Source of the DNA: an uncultured Flavobacteriales bacterium | GTDB lineage: Bacteria; Bacteroidota; Bacteroidia; Flavobacteriales_E; Vicingaceae | Assembly (NCBI GenBank): GCA_913056345.1 | Contig: CAJXMH010000004.1 | Coordinates: 85,790-149,789 of the forward strand | Reading direction: 5' to 3' | Length of the DNA: 64,000 nt | Shown here: one piece after another, positions 7,700-17,427 of the stretch | Position numbering within the stretch: position 1 is the stretch's first letter | Layout of the letters: each line of letters starts with the position of its first letter | Translations under genes and position numbers: made by a program | The notes under the pieces: generated by a model | Databases searched by the model: none | Told to the model about the DNA's origin: nothing | What the model saw: only the letters and a program-made list of their open reading frames with translations

Positions 7700-8395
7700 T
7701 TTATTCGCTGCACTTTCAGCAGCTTTCCACAAACCATCTTTTCTTGGACAAGGCGCAACAATCTCTATTGGTTCTTTCTTAACAGGATGAATTAAGTTAA
7801 GCTTGCGGGCATGAAGGTGAATGGAGGCATCATCATTGGTTCTTGAATAACCATACTTTATATCGCCTCTGATGGGACAATTAATATTGGATAGCTGCAC
7901 TCTAATTTGGTGGTGCCTGCCTGTAAATGGCCTTATTTCTAAAAGACAGTAATGTTCCAACTCAACTAGAGTCTGGTAGCTTAAGGTAGCTAATTTACTT
8001 TTATCGGAAGCCTTTTTTACAACGAATGATTTATTCTTCTGCTGGTTTCGTTCAAGCAAATCTTCTAGTTTTCCACTTGTGTTAGGTGGGGCTTGCTTTA
8101 CCATTGCCCAGTAGGTTTTCTGGATGGATTTTTCTTGAAACATTTTATTTAGCCTACTTAATGCCTTTGAGGTTTTAGCTAGTAAGAGCAAACCTGAGGT
8201 TGGTCTATCTATTCTGTGAGGAACACCAATGAAAGCTTCTCCCGGTTTATTGTATTTTTCTTTTAAGAAAACCTTTACTTGTTCACTTATGGGTACATCG
8301 CCAGTTTTGTCACCTTGTACCAATACACCAGCAGGTTTGTTAACCGCAATTAAGTGATTGTCTTCATATAAAACTTCTATCTTTTTTGCTTTCAA
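7694..8395 (-). CDS. RluA-family pseudouridine synthase
   Basis: The 233-residue protein contains the catalytic signature PHRIDRPTSG with Asp63, and the family motif GRHHQIRVQL near residues 168-177. There is no N-terminal S4 domain, so it resembles the single-domain RluA/RluC/TruC branch that isomerises uridines in 23S rRNA or tRNA. The exact target site cannot be told. It ends inside the arfB stop region (six-base convergent overlap), and its ATG lies eight bases after the PD40 gene. Confidence 0.9.
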   Translation of the reverse strand: MKAKKIEVLYEDNHLIAVNKPAGVLVQGDKTGDVPISEQVKVFLKEKYNKPGEAFIGVPHRIDRPTSGLLLLAKTSKALSRLNKMFQEKSIQKTYWAMVKQAPPNTSGKLEDLLERNQQKNKSFVVKKASDKSKLATLSYQTLVELEHYCLLEIRPFTGRHHQIRVQLSNINCPIRGDIKYGYSRTNDDASIHLHARKLNLIHPVKKEPIEIVAPCPRKDGLWKAAESAANKL

Positions 8396-8403
8396 TGCTT
8401 GGA

Positions 8404-9966
8404 TTAGGGCTTAGGTTCTAAAAGTAGGTCTAATTCAACCTCTTTCCTGAAATCATTTTTATTTGACAAATTAATGGTTTTGACAAAGTCCTTGAAGCCA
8501 AAGGTGTTCAAGATTTCAATTTGATATTTACCCGGTGGCAGAATTGCCACATACTTTGAGTTTTTCTTATTCATTAAAAATGAACCGACTAGTTCAGAAT
8601 CTTCTTGGGTAAAAACCTCGATTAAAATATCTTCTTTTACTAAAGCAGAATCAATTGACATTACCGATCCTTTCAGCAAGGTATATTCTTTACTTTTCTC
8701 TTTAAAGGTAAGTCTGTAAATGTCTAGATCTCCAAAGCTATCTTCCCTTTTCTGAGCAACATAGGCGTAGCGTCTGTTTTCAGCAAAGCAAATGCTTCGG
8801 TCGTCATTTACGGTGTTGATCGGATAACCAAGGTTTTGTGGTTTACTCCATTGGCTTATTTCAATTTGATGACTTACATAAAGGTCAAGGTCACCTAAAC
8901 CTTCTTCTCGATCAGAGCTAAAATAAAGGCTTTTCCCATTGTCTACAAGGTGCGGGCTAAGCTCATCTTGAGCAGTATTAATCGGGCTGCCTAAGTTTTT
9001 GGGTTCTCCCCAAATACCATTTGGCAATCGCTTAACCATGTAGAGATCGAAGCCTCCTAAGCCTCCCTCTCTATCGCTACTAAAATATAAAGTCTCTCCA
9101 TCGTTACTCAAGGTGCCCGTAGGCTCTCGGCTTTTTTCATTAACCTTTTCAGAACCAAATACCTTTGGTGCCATATAGGACCTACGCCCTTTTTCACTGA
9201 CGAACAAATTGCTAAAGTGATCATCACTATCCACATGGTAAAGCAAGTATTTTCCGTTTTCTGAACGACCTGCGGTTTCTTCGTTCCCATAGGTGTTAGG
9301 GCTTCCTACAGATCGTGCACGAGTGTATTTGCCTCTTCTGTGTCGACTAGTGTATATGTCTGCGGTGTGATATCCTTTGTAATCGTATAAATTACCAACT
9401 ACTCCCTCTCTTCGTGTGCTAAAAAATAACAATCCTTCATCAGGTGAAACCAAGGGGAAATAGTCAGGTGCTTCAGAGTTTACATCATCCCCCAAGTTCT
9501 CAAAGTACACAGGAACGGGCGATGACACCATTTTTATTGCACGATCGCAAGCCTCAACCGCAAGCACGTATTGCTCTTTTTCAGCTCCCTCTGTGCTCTG
9601 ATCAAGCAGTTTGGAGTACCAGGCTCTTGCTTCTTGAAAACGGTAGTTTTTATAATAAGCTAAGGCTAGGGTTTGACGGTATTTTAAATCTACACTTAAA
9701 GAGCTGTCTTGTAATTCTTCTAGTATCCTCAAGCCTTTCCTTTGATCGATCAGTGAGAGGGTGAGCGCTTTACCCAGATAAAACTGATAGTCCAAATTTT
9801 GAGGCTCACTTTCAACTAAAGCGGTATACTGCCTTACAGCTTCTTGGTAATTTTCGAACTCAAACATTTTTTCGGCATTGCCCGAGTTGATTGGATATGG
9901 GTCAATGTATTGGGCTTCTGCAGCAAAAAAACCAGAAAAGAACAGAATAATTGTTAAGACTCTCAT
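8404..9966 (-). CDS. Secreted PD40 (TolB-like) beta-propeller protein with TPR region
   Basis: A signal peptide (MRVLTIILFFSGFFAAEAQ) precedes about 120 residues of TPR-like helices (EMFEFENYQEAVRQYTALV) and then a run of PD40/TolB-type propeller blades (for example LSNDGETLYFSSDREGG, NGKSLYFSSDREEGLGDLD). Residues after about 430 form a small beta-sandwich resembling the carboxypeptidase-regulatory-like fold. In Bacteroidota this layout usually continues into an OmpA peptidoglycan-binding domain, which is absent here: the protein stops at 520 residues. It is probably periplasmic and envelope-associated. A role in gliding or T9SS, as for related PorE-like proteins, is inference. PanB lies 13 bases upstream. 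Confidence 0.75.
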   Translation of the reverse strand: MRVLTIILFFSGFFAAEAQYIDPYPINSGNAEKMFEFENYQEAVRQYTALVESEPQNLDYQFYLGKALTLSLIDQRKGLRILEELQDSSLSVDLKYRQTLALAYYKNYRFQEARAWYSKLLDQSTEGAEKEQYVLAVEACDRAIKMVSSPVPVYFENLGDDVNSEAPDYFPLVSPDEGLLFFSTRREGVVGNLYDYKGYHTADIYTSRHRRGKYTRARSVGSPNTYGNEETAGRSENGKYLLYHVDSDDHFSNLFVSEKGRRSYMAPKVFGSEKVNEKSREPTGTLSNDGETLYFSSDREGGLGGFDLYMVKRLPNGIWGEPKNLGSPINTAQDELSPHLVDNGKSLYFSSDREEGLGDLDLYVSHQIEISQWSKPQNLGYPINTVNDDRSICFAENRRYAYVAQKREDSFGDLDIYRLTFKEKSKEYTLLKGSVMSIDSALVKEDILIEVFTQEDSELVGSFLMNKKNSKYVAILPPGKYQIEILNTFGFKDFVKTINLSNKNDFRKEVELDLLLEPKP

Positions 9967-9979
9967 TTAAAAAGCTTCA

Positions 9980-10801
9980 TCAATATTGTTCCTTCTCATT
10001 CGGAAAATCAAGGGCTTTAACATCCGTGATGTAGTGTTCTACAGATTCCTTGATGCTTGTGTGTAGATCATTGTAGCGTCTCAAAAATCGAGGACTAAAC
10101 TCTTTATTGATTCCTAGCATGTCATGAATCACCAATACTTGGCCATCTACTTGGTTTCCGGCACCAATACCAATTATTGGAATATTTACCTCTTTAGCAA
10201 CAGCTGCTGCAAGTTTTGAGGGAATTTTCTCTAAAACGATTGAAAAGCAACCTGCCCGTTCAAGTGCCTTGGCATCGCTAATCAATTTTTTAGCCTCTTC
10301 TTCTTCTTTGGCTCTTACAACGTAGGTCCCAAACTTATAAATTGATTGCGGGGTTAAACCTAAATGGCCCATAACCGGAATACCAGCAGAGAGGATTCGT
10401 TCTATAGATTCAATGATTTCGGAGCCGCCCTCCATTTTTACAGCATGAGCACCCGATTCTTTCATGATTCGGATTGAAGATGTTAGGGCTTCTTTAGAAT
10501 TACCTTGATAAGCCCCAAAAGGTAAATCAACCACCACCAGACAACGACTAATAGCCCTCACAACTGAAGAGGCATGATAGATCATTTGATCGAGTGTGAT
10601 GGGCAGAGTCGTTTCGTGACCCGCCATAACGTTAGATGCAGAATCTCCTACCAAAATAATGTCTATTCCTGCTTCATCAACAATGCCTGCCATGGAATAA
10701 TCATAGGCAGTCAACATGGCGATTTTTTCACCATTATTCTTCATTTCTTGTAAAACATGAGTGGTTACTCTTTTTACATCGCTTTTTTTACCTGTAGACA
10801 T
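9980..10801 (-). CDS. panB: 3-methyl-2-oxobutanoate hydroxymethyltransferase
   Basis: PanB makes ketopantoate from 2-oxoisovalerate and 5,10-methylene-tetrahydrofolate, the first step of pantothenate and CoA synthesis. The 273-residue protein shows the family landmarks: [17 protein letters not shown], the Mg-binding loop [24 protein letters not shown], and [12 protein letters not shown], followed by [18 protein letters not shown]. The length equals the usual 260-280. It is upstream of the PD40 gene and divergent from the lipoprotein gene at 10874; a -7 box TAGCTTTG lies at 10824-10831 on this strand. Confidence 0.96.
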   Translation of the reverse strand: MSTGKKSDVKRVTTHVLQEMKNNGEKIAMLTAYDYSMAGIVDEAGIDIILVGDSASNVMAGHETTLPITLDQMIYHASSVVRAISRCLVVVDLPFGAYQGNSKEALTSSIRIMKESGAHAVKMEGGSEIIESIERILSAGIPVMGHLGLTPQSIYKFGTYVVRAKEEEEAKKLISDAKALERAGCFSIVLEKIPSKLAAAVAKEVNIPIIGIGAGNQVDGQVLVIHDMLGINKEFSPRFLRRYNDLHTSIKESVEHYITDVKALDFPNEKEQY

Positions 10802-10873
10802 AGCTTTATTTTAAGTGCTTGAACAAAGCTACAAAATTGAAGCTGATGTTGATTTATTCTTAATTTCGCCTTC

Positions 10874-11878
10874 ATGAAGGGATTCTTGAATATTTTATTG
10901 GTCAGCCTTGTTTGTTTTGCCTTGTTTGCTTGTGACAATGAAGTAGAGCTTTCTGCAGATTACGAAGACACTACTGTGGTTTATGGTTTGATAAACGCCA
11001 ATGCGGACACTCAATTTATCAAGGTTAACCAAGCATTTTTAGACGGGAATACAAATGCCCTCAGTTTGGCTCAAGACCCTGACCGTCTTTTTTACGATAA
11101 CCTTATCGTTCAGTTAAAAGATCTTTCTACGCTTGGTGTTATACCGCTAGATACCATAATACTTCCCAAAGAGGATGGCATTTTTACAACTGAAAAGAAT
11201 ATAATCTACTTTACGGATAGTGCCTTAAGGGCAAATAGAAATTACCGTTTGGAGGTTATTCAACCAGATGGAAAACTCACTTATGCTGACGCAGTTGCGA
11301 TTGATACTATGCAAGTTACTAGACCTCAAATAGACAACTTGAGGGTTCGCCCTTTACCATTAACCAGTAATAATGGATCAATTCTAGATTATAATTTTCA
11401 GTTTAGTCATTCAGCAAGAGTAGCTGAATTTGAGGCTACCTTATACTTAGATTACACTGAACAGCTTCCTGACGGAAGTCGTGTGCCTAAATCAATCGCT
11501 ATCCCTATTGGGAAGGTTGTGAATGATGACTTGGTTGCAAGAACAGATGCAGAGATAGAGTTTCCCGGTCGACGGTTCTATGAAACCATAGCCAATAGCA
11601 TTGATCCGTCAAACCAAAACCCCAAGATCTTAGATCCTCAGCGTAACATTACCATTGAGATATATGCAGCAGATGAAGCCTTTGCTTTTTATGCCGACAT
11701 TTTTGGCCCTATTGATGGCTTGGCTCAGGTTCGTCCAGAATACACCAACGTCGAAAACGGTATTGGATTGTTTGCAAGTAGATCTCGAACCATTGCAAAA
11801 ACGAGGTTGTCTGACCCTTCTAGACAGCAACTTAGAACAGGAGGAATTACAGGAAACCTAAACTTTGTAGACCAATAA
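10874..11878 (+). CDS. Lipoprotein, DUF4249-like
   Basis: The N-terminal signal ends in a lipobox (LFAC, Cys20), so the 334-residue protein should be lipid-anchored, probably in the outer membrane. The remainder is beta-rich, with an early segment TTVVYGLINANADTQFIKV and repeated beta-strand patterns like those of DUF4249 proteins, which in Bacteroidota often accompany TonB-dependent receptors; no receptor gene is next to it here. I assign the family only loosely. A hairpin that may end its transcript lies at 11886-11904. Confidence 0.5.
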   Translation: MKGFLNILLVSLVCFALFACDNEVELSADYEDTTVVYGLINANADTQFIKVNQAFLDGNTNALSLAQDPDRLFYDNLIVQLKDLSTLGVIPLDTIILPKEDGIFTTEKNIIYFTDSALRANRNYRLEVIQPDGKLTYADAVAIDTMQVTRPQIDNLRVRPLPLTSNNGSILDYNFQFSHSARVAEFEATLYLDYTEQLPDGSRVPKSIAIPIGKVVNDDLVARTDAEIEFPGRRFYETIANSIDPSNQNPKILDPQRNITIEIYAADEAFAFYADIFGPIDGLAQVRPEYTNVENGIGLFASRSRTIAKTRLSDPSRQQLRTGGITGNLNFVDQ

Positions 11879-11880
11879 AC

Positions 11881-11904
11881 TGACAGCTTGTCAATTTGGC
11901 AAGC
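11881..11904. promoter_or_regulatory. Two overlapping inverted repeats upstream of dnaK
   Basis: TGACAGCTTGTCA (11881-11893) is an inverted repeat with 5-base arms and a 3-base spacer, followed at once by TTTGGCA (11895-11901). The same bases can fold differently, GCTTGTC/GGCAAGC with loop AATTT (11886-11904), followed by CTTCTTT, which would be a weak terminator for the lipoprotein gene. The sequence alone does not decide between an operator and a terminator. Confidence 0.4.
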
Positions 11905-11979
11905 CTTCTTTCCGGCTATTTATTCTAAGATTAAAGCCAAAAATGACAGAATTTCCTATTCTTAGCCTAATTGTTCCAA

Positions 11980-11994
11980 TGGCATAATGCTTGA
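11980..11994 (+). promoter_or_regulatory. Possible sigma-54-like dnaK promoter
   Basis: TGGCATAATGCTTGA resembles the -24/-12 pattern TGGCAC-N5-TTGCA with correct spacing but with TTGA in place of TTGC. It lies 33 bases before the dnaK ATG, and the 150-base region has no good TAnnTTTG box. This is a suggestion only: the match is incomplete and no activator gene is nearby. Confidence 0.25.
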
Positions 11995-12027
11995 CTATTG
12001 CTCAATGAATTTGAAAATTAATTTAAC

Positions 12028-13941
12028 ATGAGCAAAATAATTGGAATAGATTTGGGTACTACGAACTCCTGCGTTTCTGTAATGGAAGGAAACGAACCTG
12101 TAGTAATTCCAAATAGTGAAGGAAAAAGAACAACCCCTTCTATAGTAGCCTTTATAGAAGGAGGCGAAAGAAAAATTGGAGATCCTGCAAAAAGACAAGC
12201 CATTACAAATCCTGAGAAAACCATTTTCTCTATCAAGAGATTTATGGGTAACAAATTTTCTGAGGTACAAAGAGAAGCAGGTCGTGTTCCTTACAAAGTA
12301 GTGAAAGGTGACAACGATACTCCGAGAGTAAAGATTGATGATAGAATGTATACCCCACAGGAAATCTCAGCAATGGTGCTTCAAAAAATGAAGAAAACTG
12401 CTGAAGATTATTTGGGATCAGAAGTAAGTGAAGCTGTAATTACAGTTCCTGCTTATTTTAACGATTCTCAGCGTCAAGCTACGAAGGAGGCAGGTGAAAT
12501 TGCAGGCCTTAAAGTTAAAAGAATCATCAATGAGCCAACCGCTGCATCTTTAGCTTATGGTTTAGATAAGAAGTCTCAGGATGTTAACATTGTAGTTTTC
12601 GACTGCGGTGGTGGTACACACGATGTATCCATTCTTGAATTAGGGGATGGAGTATTTGAAGTAAAGTCTACTGACGGTGATACGCACCTTGGAGGAGATG
12701 ACTTTGATGAAGTAATCATTGATTGGTTAGCCCAAGAATTCATTAACGATGAGGACATTGATCTACGCAAAGACCCAATGGCCTTGCAGCGTTTAAAGGA
12801 AGCTGCCGAAAAAGCTAAGATCGAATTATCTAGTTCAACTGAAACTGAAATTAACTTACCATACGTTACCGCAACTTCAAGCGGACCAAAACACTTGGTA
12901 AGAAAGTTAAGTCGTTCAAAGTTCGAACAATTGGCTGATGAATTGATCAAAAGAACCATTGAGCCTTGTCGCAAAGCATTGAAAGCAGCTAGCATGGAAA
13001 CTTCTGAAATTGATGAAGTGATCTTGGTAGGAGGTTCAACGCGTATTCCTGCTGTTCAAGAAGCAGTGAAGAAGTTCTTTGGAAAAGACCCATCAAAAGG
13101 AGTTAATCCTGACGAGGTTGTAGCAATTGGAGCTGCAATTCAAGGTGGTGTACTAACGGGAGAAGTAAAAGATGTCCTATTACTCGACGTAACTCCACTA
13201 TCACTTGGTATTGAAACCATGGGCGGTGTAATGACAAAGTTAATCGAGGCCAATACGACTATCCCAACGAAGAAGTCTGAAACTTTCTCTACTGCAGCAG
13301 ATAATCAGCCAAGTGTTGAAATCCATGTTTTACAAGGGGAAAGACCAATGGCAAAAGACAATAAAACCATTGGAAGATTTCACCTAGATGGAATTCCACC
13401 TGCTCCAAGAGGAACGCCTCAGATTGAAGTGTCTTTTGACATTGACAGCAACGGAATTATGAATGTTTCTGCAAAAGATAAAGCAACAAATAAAGAGCAA
13501 AGTATTCGAATTGAAGCATCTTCAGGCTTGAGCGATGAGGAAATCGAAAAGATGAAACGTGAAGCAGAGGAAAATGCAGACTCTGATAAGCAGGCCAAAG
13601 AAAAGATTGAAAAACTTAATGCGGCAGATAGTTTGATCTTCCAAACTGAAAAGCAATTAAAAGAGTTTGGAGACAAGATTCCTGCTGATAAGAAAGAGCC
13701 AATCGAAACTGCTTTAAAAGAGTTGAAAGAAGCTCATGCAGCTGAAGACCTCGAAAAGATAGATCCTGCAATGGAAAAACTAAACAGTATTTTCCAAGAA
13801 GCAGCGCAGCACATGTACCAACAAGGTGGTGGAGCTGAAGGTCAAGCAGCAGGCGCTGATGCAGAACAAGCATCAAATGACGCTGACGAGGAGGTTACGG
13901 ATGTTGACTTTGAAGAAGTAGAAGAAGACGATAAGAAGTAA
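12028..13941 (+). CDS. dnaK: Molecular chaperone DnaK (Hsp70)
   Basis: DnaK binds unfolded peptides in an ATP-driven cycle with DnaJ and GrpE. All parts are present in 637 residues: [13 protein letters not shown] (6-18), the second phosphate loop (191-200), the linker [16 protein letters not shown], a substrate-binding beta domain and an alpha lid, then the acidic tail ending VEEDDKK. The phosphate-2 loop reads DCGGGTHDV (192-200), where most DnaK proteins have DLGGGTFDV: Cys193 and His198 replace Leu and Phe. grpE and dnaJ are not adjacent. A strong terminator follows at 13964. Confidence 0.97.
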   Translation: MSKIIGIDLGTTNSCVSVMEGNEPVVIPNSEGKRTTPSIVAFIEGGERKIGDPAKRQAITNPEKTIFSIKRFMGNKFSEVQREAGRVPYKVVKGDNDTPRVKIDDRMYTPQEISAMVLQKMKKTAEDYLGSEVSEAVITVPAYFNDSQRQATKEAGEIAGLKVKRIINEPTAASLAYGLDKKSQDVNIVVFDCGGGTHDVSILELGDGVFEVKSTDGDTHLGGDDFDEVIIDWLAQEFINDEDIDLRKDPMALQRLKEAAEKAKIELSSSTETEINLPYVTATSSGPKHLVRKLSRSKFEQLADELIKRTIEPCRKALKAASMETSEIDEVILVGGSTRIPAVQEAVKKFFGKDPSKGVNPDEVVAIGAAIQGGVLTGEVKDVLLLDVTPLSLGIETMGGVMTKLIEANTTIPTKKSETFSTAADNQPSVEIHVLQGERPMAKDNKTIGRFHLDGIPPAPRGTPQIEVSFDIDSNGIMNVSAKDKATNKEQSIRIEASSGLSDEEIEKMKREAEENADSDKQAKEKIEKLNAADSLIFQTEKQLKEFGDKIPADKKEPIETALKELKEAHAAEDLEKIDPAMEKLNSIFQEAAQHMYQQGGGAEGQAAGADAEQASNDADEEVTDVDFEEVEEDDKK

Positions 13942-13963
13942 TCTTAAACTTTTAAATTACCCT

Positions 13964-13992
13964 AAAGCCCCTGCATTAGCAGGGGCTTTTTT
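13964..13992 (+). terminator. Rho-independent terminator of dnaK
   Basis: An 11-base-pair stem (AAAGCCCCTGC/GCAGGGGCTTT) with loop ATTA is followed by a T run to 13992, 23 bases after the dnaK stop. Confidence 0.92.
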
Positions 13993-14054
13993 GTTTGATA
14001 TTATTTAAGAAAAGACGCTTTAAGAGCGTTACAATTCTGATTAGCTTTGTTTGT

Positions 14055-14840
14055 ATGAAAAAAGAGCCTTTGATCCTAATAACCAATGATGATGGAATTA
14101 CTGCTCCTGGTATTCGAAATTTGGTTAAAACTGTTAAGCAAGTCAGCAATAATTGCTTGGTGGTAGCTCCCGACAGTCCGCAATCAGGTATGGGTCATGC
14201 CATTACCATGAATGCAACGCTACGCTTAGAGAAAACCACGCTTGAAGGTGTAGAAGCTTACAGCTGTAGTGGAACACCTGTAGACTGTGTTAAAATTGCT
14301 ACTTCAAAAGTGCTAGATGAAAAACCCGACTTAATTGTTTCGGGGATCAACCATGGCTCAAATTCAAGTATCAATGTTATCTATTCAGGTACTATGTCTG
14401 CTGCCGTAGAAGGCGCCATTGAAGGGATACCGTCCATTGGTTTCTCTCTTTGTAACACAAGTATAGATGCTGATTTTTCGCCAATTTTGCCATACGTTAA
14501 GCAACTTTTAGAGCAATCTTTAAGTCACCCCATCCCGCAGGGCACATGCCTGAATGTGAATTTTCCTGCAGTTGGAGCAGAATTAATTCGAGGTATTAAA
14601 GTATGTCGACAAGCAAATGCTTTGTGGGAGGAAGAATTTGACGAAAGAAAGGATCCTTCAGGAAAAAGCTATTATTGGCTGACTGGTAAGTTTGTGAACA
14701 AAGAACAAGAGCAAGAGGATACGGATGAGTGGGCTCTTAAAAACAATTATATTTCTGTGGTACCTGTTCAATTCGATGTTACAGCGCATCACCTCATCAA
14801 GGAACTGAAGGACTATGAGAACGAGAAGAAAAACGGATAA
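14055..14840 (+). CDS. surE: 5'/3'-nucleotidase SurE
   Basis: SurE is a stationary-phase survival nucleotidase that dephosphorylates nucleoside monophosphates. The metal site NDDG is at residues 11-14, followed by APDSPQSGMGHAIT, CSGTPVDCV and VSGINHGSNSS, all diagnostic. I start the gene at ATG 14055, giving 261 residues; the open frame reaches back to 13995, inside the dnaK terminator region, but the upstream 20 residues do not resemble the family. It overlaps the next gene by 26 bases and begins a run with lpxB and the SpoIID-like gene. Confidence 0.95.
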   Translation: MKKEPLILITNDDGITAPGIRNLVKTVKQVSNNCLVVAPDSPQSGMGHAITMNATLRLEKTTLEGVEAYSCSGTPVDCVKIATSKVLDEKPDLIVSGINHGSNSSINVIYSGTMSAAVEGAIEGIPSIGFSLCNTSIDADFSPILPYVKQLLEQSLSHPIPQGTCLNVNFPAVGAELIRGIKVCRQANALWEEEFDERKDPSGKSYYWLTGKFVNKEQEQEDTDEWALKNNYISVVPVQFDVTAHHLIKELKDYENEKKNG

Positions 14841-15117
14841 CATTTGGCTTGGGCTAGCCCTAGGCATTATCGTGCCTTTCGTAGTAATGTTTATTTTCTA
14901 CTTAAGTTCTTACGCCTACCTAACAGTCCCTGAGTTTTTAAGGAAAATGGTTTTTGCTACCATCTTTTTCAAAATTTTGAGTCTTTGCGCAATCGTCAAC
15001 CTATTGACCTTCTTTTTATTTTATAAAACTGCCAATGATAGGGCAGCTAGAGGGGTTATTCTAGCAACCTTGCTTTTTGCGTTTGCAGTTGTGGTGAACC
15101 AACTCCTTCAAGCATAG
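14815..15117 (+). CDS. Small three-helix membrane protein
   Basis: The 100-residue product has three hydrophobic segments (about 11-34, 45-67 and 80-98), a basic N-terminus (MRTRRKTD) and no recognised domain. It overlaps the end of surE by 26 bases and ends four bases before lpxB, so it is surely in their transcript. Similar small membrane proteins sit between surE and lpxB in other Bacteroidota as far as I recall, but I can name no function. The position suggests a role in envelope or LPS assembly. Confidence 0.6.
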   Translation: MRTRRKTDNIWLGLALGIIVPFVVMFIFYLSSYAYLTVPEFLRKMVFATIFFKILSLCAIVNLLTFFLFYKTANDRAARGVILATLLFAFAVVVNQLLQA

Positions 15118-15121
15118 CGCT

Positions 15122-16249
15122 ATGAAATTTTACATTATAGCAGGGGAGGCTTCTGGCGATCTTCACGCCTCTAACTTGATAAAGTCCATTATAGCGCAAG
15201 CACCTGAGGCAACTTTTCGAGCCTGGGGAGGCGACTTAATGCATGAAGCAGGGGCTGATGTGATTAAGCATTACCGTGACTTGGCTTTTATGGGTTTTGC
15301 AGAAGTGATCATGAACCTGCGAACCATCTTAAAAAACATTACTTATTGCAAAAAGGACATTCTAGCTTATAAGCCAGATGCAGTTATTCTTATCGATTAC
15401 CCAGGTTTTAATTTGAGAATAGCTGAATTTTTAAAAGAACAAGGCATTAAGGTTTATTACTATATCTCGCCACAAGTTTGGGCTTGGAAAAAGAACCGAG
15501 TTCATAAGATTAAACGAACGGTAGATAAGATGTTTGTCATCTTGCCTTTTGAGAAAGATTTTTATAAGCAATACGATTATCAGGTTGATTATGTAGGCCA
15601 CCCTTTATTGGATGCTATTCAAAAGCGCTCATCTTCAAAGCAGGTGTTAGATGAATTGCGTCAAGACTTGGGTTTAAGCGAAAAGCCCATTGTTGCAATT
15701 TTACCCGGTAGCAGAAAACAAGAGATTGCTAAAATGCTACCCATTATGCTAAAGCAGTCAAATGAATTTAAAGACTACCAGTTTGTAATTGCAGTAGCGC
15801 CTTCTTTTGATCGTAGTTTTTTTGATGAATACATTAGCAAGTTCCCGCATGTTAAGTTGGTTGAGAACAGAACCTATGACCTGTTGGAGTTAGCTCATGC
15901 AGCTATGGTTACTTCAGGTACGGCAACCTTAGAGGCCGCTCTATTTCGAATTCCTGAAGTGGTTTGCTATAAAGGAAACCCAATTTCCTACCATATTGCA
16001 AGAAAAATAGTAGACATTGAGTACATCTCGCTTGTCAATTTAATTATGGATAAGGAAGTTGTGAAAGAGCTCATTCAAAGTGACTTGAATCACAAGTTAT
16101 TAAAAGCTGAGTTGGGAAAACTATTAGCACCAACCAAAGAGAGGAAAGAGATGCTCCATACTTTTGACTTGTTAATAGATAAATTAGGCGGAGGTGGAGC
16201 TTCTAAGAAAACTGCGGAGCTGATCCTTGCTGATATGAACCATTCATGA
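15122..16249 (+). CDS. lpxB: Lipid-A-disaccharide synthase
   Basis: LpxB joins UDP-2,3-diacylglucosamine and lipid X to form the lipid A disaccharide, at the inner face of the inner membrane. The 375 residues show the family's N-terminal GEASGD (8-13), the motif YYISPQVWAWK, FEKDFY, the GSRKQEI donor loop and a C-terminal TSGTATLEAAL. Length is normal. It is in a tight run with surE upstream and overlaps the SpoIID-like gene by four bases (ATGA). The presence of lpxB shows the host makes lipid A. Confidence 0.96.
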   Translation: MKFYIIAGEASGDLHASNLIKSIIAQAPEATFRAWGGDLMHEAGADVIKHYRDLAFMGFAEVIMNLRTILKNITYCKKDILAYKPDAVILIDYPGFNLRIAEFLKEQGIKVYYYISPQVWAWKKNRVHKIKRTVDKMFVILPFEKDFYKQYDYQVDYVGHPLLDAIQKRSSSKQVLDELRQDLGLSEKPIVAILPGSRKQEIAKMLPIMLKQSNEFKDYQFVIAVAPSFDRSFFDEYISKFPHVKLVENRTYDLLELAHAAMVTSGTATLEAALFRIPEVVCYKGNPISYHIARKIVDIEYISLVNLIMDKEVVKELIQSDLNHKLLKAELGKLLAPTKERKEMLHTFDLLIDKLGGGGASKKTAELILADMNHS

Positions 16250-17388
16250 AGCAAAGGTTTTTCTTTTTCTTATTTATAATTTTTAGCTTAGGCCTAAAAG
16301 CTGAGTTTATTAACATTGGTGTTTACCACGGTAAGAACATCAAGTCGTTCGAATTTTCTATTCGCGCAGGACAGTATAGTCTGTTTTCAGAAAAAGGCAA
16401 GCTACTGGAGTTAGCAGGCGGTACAAAAGTTACCGTAACCCATGCATCAAACGGCATAAAACTTCAAAAGGACGGACAGAATATAGGAAGCTTCCAAAGG
16501 TTGAATTTTGTAGGCACCGGTTGGTACAATCATTTTCTAGTTAAACCTTCAGGTGGGTTAACAGCCCATCGCTACGATGATAACTTAAAGGTGATGGCTC
16601 AGCATAGCGGCCTTCAATTGATCAACAATATTGACCTCGATAATTATGTTGCAGGTGTGGTTGAGGCTGAAGTTGGACGAAAACCGCCTGTTGAATATTT
16701 TAAGTTGCAAGCGATTATTTGCAGAACTTATGCTTTATCCAATACCCATAAGCACCTTTTAGAAGGCTTTAATCTATGCGATCAAGTGCATTGCCAAGCT
16801 TATCATGGTAAAACCTTTCACACTCCAATAGTAGAAGCTGCCTTACAAACTCGAGGAGCGGTAATTGTAGACAGTGAAATAGGATTGATTACAGCAGCTT
16901 TTCACTCTAGTTGCGGCGGACAAACAGTAAATTCAGAAGATGTATGGTCAAAATCACTTTATTACCTTAGGTCAGTTGAAGATACTTTTTGCATAAACCG
17001 TAAGAACGCTTATTGGGAAAAGACCATTCCTAAGCAGCAGTGGCATGGATTTATAGCTAAAAAAGTAAAGCGCGAACACCTAGATTCTATTAGTCTTCCT
17101 TTTAGCCCGTTGATCAGAGAAAAAGATTATTTCGGAAGCAAGACAGGATTAAGCCTTGAAGATCTTCGCAATCATTTCAAACTACGGTCTACTTTTTTTG
17201 AGGTTAGAGAACATGGCGATTCTGTTTTACTTTGCGGAAGAGGCTACGGACATGGAGTTGGTCTATGCCAGATTGGCGCCATGGAAATGGCCAAACGCGG
17301 CTATACTTATGCTCAAATTTTACACTACTATTACCAAGGAGTGCACATCATTGACCTATCAGCTTTAGATTTTTTCAAGTCTGATTAA
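16246..17388 (+). CDS. SpoIID/LytB-domain protein
   Basis: A signal peptide (MKQRFFFFLFIIFSLGLKA) precedes a beta-rich N-terminal region and a SpoIID domain with its landmarks LDNYVAGVVEAEVG, KLQAIICRTYAL, HSSCGGQTV and GRGYGHGVGLCQIGAM. SpoIID in spore formers is a lytic transglycosylase acting on stripped glycan; Gram-negative homologues (380 residues here) probably also act on peptidoglycan in the periplasm, but this is little studied. Translation is coupled to lpxB through ATGA. The catalytic Glu is plausible in VVEAEVG but cannot be confirmed by eye. Confidence 0.82.
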   Translation: MKQRFFFFLFIIFSLGLKAEFINIGVYHGKNIKSFEFSIRAGQYSLFSEKGKLLELAGGTKVTVTHASNGIKLQKDGQNIGSFQRLNFVGTGWYNHFLVKPSGGLTAHRYDDNLKVMAQHSGLQLINNIDLDNYVAGVVEAEVGRKPPVEYFKLQAIICRTYALSNTHKHLLEGFNLCDQVHCQAYHGKTFHTPIVEAALQTRGAVIVDSEIGLITAAFHSSCGGQTVNSEDVWSKSLYYLRSVEDTFCINRKNAYWEKTIPKQQWHGFIAKKVKREHLDSISLPFSPLIREKDYFGSKTGLSLEDLRNHFKLRSTFFEVREHGDSVLLCGRGYGHGVGLCQIGAMEMAKRGYTYAQILHYYYQGVHIIDLSALDFFKSD

Positions 17389-17427
17389 CAAAATTTTTTC
17401 TATTTTTACTTCAACCGCTTTCTCAAA

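Noticed and set aside
11886..11904. Terminator for the lipoprotein gene
   Set aside because: The stem has a G-T pair and the T run is interrupted by C; I list it as an ambiguous site and not as a terminator.
13995..14054. Extension of surE to 13995
   Set aside because: The added 20 residues have no family match and begin in the dnaK terminator tail.
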